Source of the DNA: CAYLWW01 sp964387585
GTDB taxonomy: Bacteria > Pseudomonadota > Alphaproteobacteria > Rickettsiales > Midichloriaceae
Assembly (NCBI GenBank): GCA_964387585.1
Contig: CAYLWW010000049.1
Location: 1-11,618 of the forward strand
Direction of reading: 5' to 3'
Length of the DNA stretch: 11,618 nt
Shown here: in pieces, positions 7,060-11,618 of the stretch
Numbering within the stretch: the stretch's first letter is position 1
Layout: the number at the start of each line of letters is the position of its first letter
Notes under the pieces: model-generated
Told to the model about the DNA's origin: nothing
What the model saw: the letters and a program-made list of their open reading frames with translations, nothing else
Database searches by the model: none
Program-made: the position numbers and the translations under genes

Positions 7060-9957
7060 ATGAGGGATTTTTTAAACCTTAAATCATTTGAAACTTTAGG
7101 CGGTAGAAAGAGTTATAGCTTATTGGGTTTAGATATTTCTGCTATGACGAAAATCCATACTCAGACTGCTCATGATAGAATAAAAGCAATAGATGATAAA
7201 ATTACTTTCAGTAGTGAAGAAAAATTAGCCTATACAAACCTTAATTCACTTATATCATCTTGGCAAGATCACATTTCTGCTTTGCGCTATTCTCCATTTA
7301 ACATGAATAATGATGCTTTTTCACCTAGAGAAGTAGTTCCATTAGGTTTGTCCGCTCAAGATTCTCTTAAGTATATCAATATAGATGTGAATAATGGTGC
7401 AAGAACAGAGGATATTTCGATTTCTATAAGTCAAGTTGCTAAAGCGCAAAAATGGAAAAGTATTATATTTAGTGATACAGGTATCTATGATAGCGTTACT
7501 GAAGCAGCAGGAGGAACATCTCTAGGTAAATTCAAAGCAGGAACATTTCAAATAGAAATTAAAGATAATGCTTGGAAAACTCTAAACAGCTATAACAAAG
7601 ATACTACTATAGTAGGAAGGAATGATATCGGCTTACCAAAGATTAAAAGTGGTATTTTTTATATAGACTCTAATCCAGTTGAATTAAATAATACAGATTC
7701 ATTATCAACTATAGTCAATAAAATTAATAGTAGCTCCCCAAATGTAGAAGCTTCTTTAGTAGAAGATCCTACAGATAATACTAAATCCTATTTATTAATT
7801 GTTTCTAAAAACCTAGGAGCAGAGAATAATTATAGTATAAGCGATCCTAATAATATATTTACTGGTGGAGTAAACAATTTTTTTCGAAAAAACGAAAATT
7901 TTGCAGACATAGAACTTTTCGAAGGTGATAGCTTAGATCAGATTCAAAAGAAAATTAATAATCTTAGCAAAAAAACTAAATTATCCGCAGAGGTGTTGGA
8001 AATTGAGCCGCGCAAATATTCTTTAGTGCTCAAATCTGATAGTACTGGAAAAAATAATGCTTTTGTTATTAAAGATAATTCCCAGACTGTAGACACAACC
8101 ACAGGAGGTTTCAGTGTATTTGGGAATGTATTTCAAGCTAATACAGGATATGAGACTATCGTACAAGAGGCAGATAATGCAGTAGTAGTTATTAATGGTA
8201 TCAGTATAGAAAGCCAAATTAACACAATAACTAATTTCAATGCGAAATTTTATCTATACAGCGATACCGAACCTGGTAAAACTTTGCGATTTAGAGTTCA
8301 ACATAACCTCTCTAATATTATAAAGAAAGTAGATAATTTTATAACATCTTATAACGATGTTATTACATTTATTAATAAACAGCAACAGCGTGATAATGAT
8401 GGCAATTACGTTGAAAGTGCTAAAATTAGAAACAATAATAACTTAGAACAAATTAAGAATAACTTGCATGAAGAAGTAAAGAATCTAATATCAGCTGGAA
8501 TAGGAATACATAGCGTTAAGAAGCCTTTGTCAAAAGGTGAAGATAATAAGAAAATGGACTTTCAAAATTTATTGGAACTGGATCCGGTCATATTTGCTCA
8601 GTCTATAACAAAAGATTTAGCTAAAGTCCAAAATACCTTTAATTTGTCTTTTTCTTCTGATTCTTGTGATATATCGCCTTTATCAAATAGACAACAACGA
8701 TTAGAAAGCAATATAGATATAAAAAGCTATAGCTTAGATATTGATATTAATCGGGCAGTAGTTAAATCAACTACAAGCAAGGCAATATTAACTAAGATTG
8801 ATTCTCCAATAGTCAAAGATTATGGCGATTATCAAAATGGTTATTTTACTGCAGGTGAGTTTTATATAAATGATATACCTATTTCGCTTAAGCCTAATTA
8901 TGCTTTATCAGATGTAATAGCGCAAATTAATCTAAGATCAGAAGAAACTAGGGTGAAGGCTGAAGTTGTTACTGGGTCAAAAGAAGGTGAATTATTTTTA
9001 AAGCTAAATCCTTATAAAGATAATGATAAGCCAACTAAGCAAGAAATTGATAATTTTAAAAAGGTTCAACTAAACGATTATAATAAAATATTGAATAATC
9101 TATTTAGTGTTGATCCTGATATACAGCAGACAATAGAGCTGGATAGCAGTATCATAGATACATCATCTTCTATAGCTACTAATCCTGACGGCGATTATAC
9201 AAATAAAAAATTGTTAACTCCTGGTAAATTTTTCATCAATAATATAGGAATTACAATAACTTCTGGTAGCACTCTAGATGGTATAATGACCGCCATTAAC
9301 AACGCTAAAAATGACACTGGTGTTGAGGTTAAAGCTAATAAAGGTAGTTCAGGAACATATAATTTAGTTTTTACTGCAACTAAAAGCACAATTAAAGAAA
9401 ATGATTTCATTATAGAGGACTTGAATAATGTATTCAACGGCTTGCTCAAACCTATTCAACACGCTGATAATGCAATCAGTGGAGTAAAAATTTATGATAC
9501 CTCTGATGTTGTAAGAGCTACAGTAAATACTCATTCAAACGCCAAATTTATAAAAAAAGCTAGCTTTAATTTAGTAAGTAGCGATAATCTTAAAGATGGA
9601 GGCGTAGTTAAGATAATTAACCTATCTAATGAATCTGACTCACTCGTTAAAGGCTTTGGCGTATTTTATAATGGTAAAGGACATGATAAAGCAACTATAC
9701 AAATGCAAGAAGGGATAGCAGAAAATTTACACTATATATCTCAAAATCTCCGCTCTCTTATTAAACGGGAATTGAAGAGTGTCGATGAAAAAAAATCAAA
9801 CCTTACTAAAAACAAATTAAGTCAGGAAGATAAAGTAAAATCCTTAGAAAAGAAGGCAGTCAAAAATTTTGCTAAGATTCAATCAGCCAGTATGATGGCT
9901 GAAAATCTTTTAGGCTTTATAGAACAATTAAATAATATGAACGCTAAATCTAAATAA
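7060..9957 (+). CDS. fliD: FliD-like flagellar hook-associated protein 2 (cap), unusually long
   Basis: FliD forms the cap at the flagellum tip and guides flagellin assembly outside the cell. Numbering starts at an alternative TTG at 7045; the ATG I prefer at 7060 is residue 6. The N-terminal D0/D1 part is at about 25-82 (GLDISAMTK then a heptad helix). Repeated hook-IN modules lie at about 202-270, 284-345, 600-655 and 726-797 (pattern G.FYIN..I.......L..I...IN......A). The FliD middle signature ADNAVVVINGI..ES..NTITN is at 377-397, and VDNFITSYNDVI at 429-440 begins the D1 return helices. The C-terminal coiled coil is at 888-965 (GIAENL..IS.NL then MMAENLLGFIEQLNN). About 965 residues compares with 400-700 for most FliD, and the extra length looks like a second D2/D3 set at 600-860. 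No secretion signal is seen, as expected for flagellar type III export. Neither start has a good ribosome site. No other structural flagellar gene is in the window. Confidence 0.82.
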   Translation: MRDFLNLKSFETLGGRKSYSLLGLDISAMTKIHTQTAHDRIKAIDDKITFSSEEKLAYTNLNSLISSWQDHISALRYSPFNMNNDAFSPREVVPLGLSAQDSLKYINIDVNNGARTEDISISISQVAKAQKWKSIIFSDTGIYDSVTEAAGGTSLGKFKAGTFQIEIKDNAWKTLNSYNKDTTIVGRNDIGLPKIKSGIFYIDSNPVELNNTDSLSTIVNKINSSSPNVEASLVEDPTDNTKSYLLIVSKNLGAENNYSISDPNNIFTGGVNNFFRKNENFADIELFEGDSLDQIQKKINNLSKKTKLSAEVLEIEPRKYSLVLKSDSTGKNNAFVIKDNSQTVDTTTGGFSVFGNVFQANTGYETIVQEADNAVVVINGISIESQINTITNFNAKFYLYSDTEPGKTLRFRVQHNLSNIIKKVDNFITSYNDVITFINKQQQRDNDGNYVESAKIRNNNNLEQIKNNLHEEVKNLISAGIGIHSVKKPLSKGEDNKKMDFQNLLELDPVIFAQSITKDLAKVQNTFNLSFSSDSCDISPLSNRQQRLESNIDIKSYSLDIDINRAVVKSTTSKAILTKIDSPIVKDYGDYQNGYFTAGEFYINDIPISLKPNYALSDVIAQINLRSEETRVKAEVVTGSKEGELFLKLNPYKDNDKPTKQEIDNFKKVQLNDYNKILNNLFSVDPDIQQTIELDSSIIDTSSSIATNPDGDYTNKKLLTPGKFFINNIGITITSGSTLDGIMTAINNAKNDTGVEVKANKGSSGTYNLVFTATKSTIKENDFIIEDLNNVFNGLLKPIQHADNAISGVKIYDTSDVVRATVNTHSNAKFIKKASFNLVSSDNLKDGGVVKIINLSNESDSLVKGFGVFYNGKGHDKATIQMQEGIAENLHYISQNLRSLIKRELKSVDEKKSNLTKNKLSQEDKVKSLEKKAVKNFAKIQSASMMAENLLGFIEQLNNMNAKSK

Positions 9958-10013
9958 AAGATTTAATTGACATTACAAAGATAAGCAATAAAAAAGAAGT
10001 TTTATCATGCAAA

Positions 10014-10045
10014 TAGATATAAGTATTGTTAACTCTTTATATCTA
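10014..10045. repeat. 9-bp inverted repeat with 14-base loop between fliD and mlaD
   Basis: TAGATATAA and its exact complement TTATATCTA flank a 14-base loop in the 145-bp gap between the flagellar cap gene and mlaD. It has no T-run of terminator type after it, and the stem is AT-only apart from one G-C pair per arm. It may be a weak terminator, an operator or chance. I see no convincing promoter for mlaD in the gap. Confidence 0.3.
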
Positions 10046-10102
10046 ATATGACTCTTTAATAAAAACTTTAAAAGTCTATTTTATTGATAATTCAATTTTA
10101 TT

Positions 10103-10792
10103 ATGGCTTTTGTTAAAAAAAATATGCAAATTCAAAGAAACATAGTTGAAACTTTAGTAGGAATTATAGTACTAGCATTATGCGCAGTATTTATAATTAT
10201 CGTATATAAAGCAAGTGATATAACCACTAATAGTCAGTCATATATATTAAATGCTTCTTTTGACAGGGCTGATGGATTAGAACCAGGTGCATACGTTACT
10301 GTTAGTGGGGTAAAAATAGGTAAAGTATTAAGCAAAAGCCTAGATAGCAATACATATAATGCTATAGTAGAGATGTCTATTAATAAGTCTGTCTCCTTGC
10401 CAACAGATACTTCTGCAGAGATAACTAGTAGTGGGTTATTGGGGGATAAATACATAGCCTTAATACCTGGCTCTGATTCATCAATTCTCAAAGATAAGAG
10501 CGTAATTGAATTTACCCAATCGTCAATAAATATAGAAACCATGCTTAATAGGATGATATTTGGAATAGAGATGAATCAAAATAAGTATGAAAGTGAAGTT
10601 TCAGAAATAGATGAAGACAGTCCAAATAATAGCAACGATACATCACATAACGTACAAAATAGTAATAATGTAAATGGGGAAAATACCGGAAATGAAGTTA
10701 AGGAAAAAAGTGGAGATAAAGAAAATTTAAATAATAGTAGTAGAATAATTAACGATAGCAAAAAATATAATGGCGTACATGATATAGCTTAA
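10103..10792 (+). CDS. mlaD: Outer membrane lipid asymmetry maintenance protein MlaD (MCE domain)
   Basis: MlaD is the periplasmic, membrane-anchored substrate-binding ring of the MlaFEDB phospholipid ABC transporter. The 229-residue protein has a short basic N-terminus, one membrane anchor at about 17-36, and a single MCE domain at about 46-123. Hallmarks are YILNASFDRADGLEPGAYV (47-65), VSGVKIGKV (67-75), LPTDTSAEI (99-107), GLLGDKYIALIPG (111-123) and the trailing FTQSSINIE (137-145). Residues 157-229 form a polar tail rich in Asn, Ser, Glu and Lys with no hydrophobic core, about 70 residues beyond the usual end of short MlaD proteins. The ATPase, permease and STAS partner genes (mlaF, mlaE, mlaB) are not nearby, so the locus is split. 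It begins 145 bp after the flagellar cap gene and has no Shine-Dalgarno site. Decayed DNA starts directly after its stop. Confidence 0.93.
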   Translation: MAFVKKNMQIQRNIVETLVGIIVLALCAVFIIIVYKASDITTNSQSYILNASFDRADGLEPGAYVTVSGVKIGKVLSKSLDSNTYNAIVEMSINKSVSLPTDTSAEITSSGLLGDKYIALIPGSDSSILKDKSVIEFTQSSINIETMLNRMIFGIEMNQNKYESEVSEIDEDSPNNSNDTSHNVQNSNNVNGENTGNEVKEKSGDKENLNNSSRIINDSKKYNGVHDIA

Positions 10793-10926
10793 GTATTTTT
10801 AGTTATATATATTTCTTCAACTTCAAGAGTTAACGAAATAGAATTTAGTTGAGCATTCAAAGTAGGATCAATAGTGCCCGACAAAGAAGTGCGTTTTTCT
10901 AATATTTCAGTAACTAATTTCTTAAT
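10789..10926 (-). pseudogene. Coding relic of about 45 codons, unknown protein C-terminus
   Basis: The minus-strand frame from a TAG at 10927-10929 to a TAA at 10789-10791 reads IKKLVTEILEKRTSLSGTIDP, then TLNAQLNSISLTLEVEEIY and a short end. It has no start codon near its beginning. The composition, with heptad-like Leu/Ile and balanced charges, looks like real protein rather than chance. It meets the mlaD stop tail to tail (3-4 bp overlap) and at its upstream end runs into an IS630 remnant in another frame, so it is plausibly the 3' end of a gene broken by the transposon. I do not recognise the protein. Confidence 0.35.
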
Positions 10927-11011
10927 CTACTTTAATTAGGAACGAATATGGTGGCAAAAATAATAACCTATATTTTTCATTTTCTATAAATTTTGTCTAT
11001 CTTTTCGCATA
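10922..11011 (-). mobile_element. IS630-family transposase fragment (decayed, copy 2)
   Basis: On the minus strand one frame reads YAKR, a stop, then TKFIENEKYRLLFLPPYS followed by FLIKVD and a stop. This aligns with SEKTKNLIENAGCTILFLPPYS of the copy at the left end of the window. After PPYS the usual PDLNPIE is destroyed by small indels. Only about 30 codons survive, with one internal stop. It is a relic of a different IS630 lineage from the left copy, since many residues differ. Confidence 0.65.
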
Positions 11012-11018
11012 TAAATAC

Positions 11019-11036
11019 TCTTTATAATTCTGGTAT
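11019..11036. repeat. 18-bp direct repeat, copy 1
   Basis: TCTTTATAATTCTGGTAT occurs here and again, identical, at 11243-11260. An 18-bp exact match within 225 bp is more than chance in this composition. It borders the palindromic elements described below and may mark their shared edge. Its complement can be read as YQNYK, so it might be a coding remnant instead. Confidence 0.7.
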
Positions 11037-11156
11037 ACTTTTGATGCTTCAAGAGTTTAAATGAGTGATGAGCTTGCGTAGCCTATATTATTAATAGGTG
11101 AGCGTCAGCGAATTACCGAAATTTGACAACGCAAATGTTCAAGTATCAAAGGTATA
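11034..11156. repeat. MITE-like element with imperfect 25-bp terminal inverted repeats and central hairpin
   Basis: The left end (TATACTTTTGATGCTTCAAG, from 11034) and the complement of the right end (TATACCTTTGATACTTGAAC, from 11156) agree at 19 of 25 positions. Between them, 11063-11118 holds a palindromic core: GAGTGATGAGC..GCGTAG, a short hairpin CCTAT/ATAGG (11082-11098), then TGAGCGTCAGCGAATTACC. The 123-bp size, inverted ends and lack of coding potential suit a small non-autonomous element. No target duplication can be fixed. Confidence 0.5.
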
Positions 11157-11168
11157 ATGACTGTATAA

Positions 11169-11213
11169 AACATTAAGCCCTAAGCTATTATATAACCTAG
11201 AGCTTAAGTTGTT
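11169..11213. repeat. Imperfect inverted repeat (possible hairpin)
   Basis: The left arm TTAAGCCCTAAG (from 11173) pairs imperfectly with CCTAGAGCTTAA on the right (to 11207), and AACA at 11169 pairs with TGTT at 11210-11213. Two or three mismatches or G-U pairs interrupt the stem, and the loop is AT-rich. It lies between the two palindromic elements. No gene ends here, so a terminator role is not supported. Confidence 0.4.
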
Positions 11214-11242
11214 ATGTTAAAAAGTTTCGTTATCTAGCTAAT

Positions 11243-11260
11243 TCTTTATAATTCTGGTAT
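11243..11260. repeat. 18-bp direct repeat, copy 2
   Basis: Identical to 11019-11036. Here it abuts the second palindromic element, whose shared flank begins with GGTATGCG. On the minus strand it is read as part of a short frame ERLSNAYQNYKELAR ending in TAA, which may be a vestige of coding sequence. Confidence 0.7.
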
Positions 11261-11310
11261 GCGTTGCTCAGTCGCTCATGTAGTGTTTAGCACACTACGC
11301 TTCCTCACTC
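11256..11310. repeat. Palindromic repeat element, second copy in opposite orientation
   Basis: On the minus strand this reads GAGTGAGGAAGCGTAG, then a hairpin with 7-bp perfect arms (GTAGTGT/ACACTAC, plus-strand 11280-11298, 5-base loop), then ATGAGCGACTGAGC and ATACC. The core at 11063-11118 has matching flanks (GAGTGATGAGC..GCGTAG and TGAGCGTCAGCGAATTACC) but a different hairpin. The two are therefore members of one small repeat family. The type resembles the short palindromic repeats known from Rickettsia genomes, though I cannot match it to a named class. Confidence 0.55.
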
Positions 11311-11329
11311 TATTGCCAAAATTAAAATA

Positions 11330-11347
11330 CTTTAGCTATAGCTAAAG
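11330..11347. repeat. 18-bp perfect palindrome next to the right IS630 relic
   Basis: CTTTAGCTATAGCTAAAG is its own complement. It lies 14 bp beyond the TGA that ends the open frame of the transposase relic at the right end of the window. It may belong to the end of that element, or be coding, because the same frame read past the TGA gives LFYAALAIAKVF. Either reading is tentative. Confidence 0.45.
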
Positions 11348-11360
11348 CAGCATAAAAGAG

Positions 11361-11560
11361 TCATGGTAGGTAGGCATTAAAGATTTCATCAATGGAGCAA
11401 TTTTTAGTACGTCTAATATGTTTAGCTTGAGCCCATTTTTTCTCTATGGGATTTAAATAGGATGGAATATGGAGGCAGGTAAAGCAAAGTGTAACCCGAA
11501 TCTTCTATTATCTTTTGCATATAGTCATTCCAATTGATAATTATAGAATTCAAAGGCTTG
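11361..11560 (-). mobile_element. IS630-family transposase fragment (decayed, copy 3, near window end)
   Basis: The minus strand reads MQKIIEDSGYTLLYLPPYS from an internal ATG at 11518-11520, then shifts frame and continues YLNPIEKKWAQAKHIRR, TKNCSIDEIFNAYLP and a TGA at 11361-11363. This is the C-terminal DDE_3 region of an IS630 transposase, and the catalytic Glu of NPIE remains. Upstream, where VVIIDNA is expected, it reads SIIINWND, so the second catalytic Asp is lost. With the frameshift inside PPYSPDLNPIE the copy is inactive. The LNPIEKKWAQ.K form differs from the left copy (LNPIETFWANFK), so it is a separate lineage. Bases beyond 11560 show no frame I can defend. Confidence 0.75.
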
Positions 11561-11618
11561 ATTGATAGGATATTGTAAAGAAATAGAATGATTAAATAAT
11601 AAATAATGTTTTAATTTT

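Noticed and set aside
9195..9449. Minus-strand open frame of 84 codons inside fliD
   Set aside because: It lies fully within a well-supported FliD module on the other strand and has shadow-like composition (runs of Leu, Val and Ile).
10234..10542. Minus-strand open frame of 102 codons opposite mlaD
   Set aside because: It mirrors the MCE domain codons and shows no domain of its own; mlaD is certain on the plus strand.
10793..11618. CRISPR array
   Set aside because: The repeats here are two copies of 18 bp and two palindromic elements in opposite orientation, with no regular spacing and no cas genes.
10793..11618. tRNA or small RNA gene in the gene-free right end
   Set aside because: The hairpins were checked for a cloverleaf and a T-loop GTTCRA-type box; none fits, and the palindromes match the repeat elements instead.

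Overview
The window is AT-rich (roughly 30% GC by eye). It reads like the chromosome of an obligate intracellular alphaproteobacterium, most likely a flagellated member of the Rickettsiales (Midichloriaceae or a flagellated Rickettsiaceae symbiont). The reasons are low-GC codon use, weak or absent Shine-Dalgarno sites, decayed IS630 copies, short palindromic repeats, a rickettsial-type short MlaD with one MCE domain, and a flagellar cap protein. The taxon is an inference; no rRNA or other marker gene is present.

Layout. Bases 1-258 hold the broken 3' end of an IS630-family transposase on the plus strand. Bases 298-6141 carry five minus-strand genes, read from right to left: pgk (phosphoglycerate kinase), a phosphomannomutase/phosphoglucomutase, murA, pssA (phosphatidylserine synthase) and a 206-residue protein that looks like a FlgN-type flagellar chaperone. 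A divergent intergenic region of about 155 bp holds a perfect 24-bp palindrome. The plus strand then carries yhhQ (queuosine-precursor transporter), a very long FliD-like flagellar hook cap protein and mlaD (outer-membrane lipid transport). From 10793 to the end there is no intact gene. That stretch holds a 45-codon coding relic, two more decayed IS630 transposase ends on the minus strand, and several palindromic or inverted repeats.

How the genes fit together. The minus-strand cluster is mostly envelope and sugar-phosphate metabolism: Pgk in lower glycolysis or gluconeogenesis, the mutase supplying hexose-1-phosphates for surface sugars, MurA for the first committed peptidoglycan step, and PssA for the phosphatidylethanolamine route. 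MlaD also serves the envelope by handling phospholipid traffic to or from the outer membrane. FliD and the FlgN-like protein point to a flagellum whose other genes must lie elsewhere. YhhQ suggests salvage of a queuosine precursor, probably from the host.

The points most worth a second look are MurA with Asp in place of the usual catalytic Cys (predicted fosfomycin resistance), the 970-codon FliD with what looks like an internally repeated D2/D3 region, the 24-bp palindrome at the divergent promoter region, and the right-hand repeat cluster. In that cluster two elements share their flanks but have different hairpins. I do not see a clear new defence or biosynthetic system in this window.
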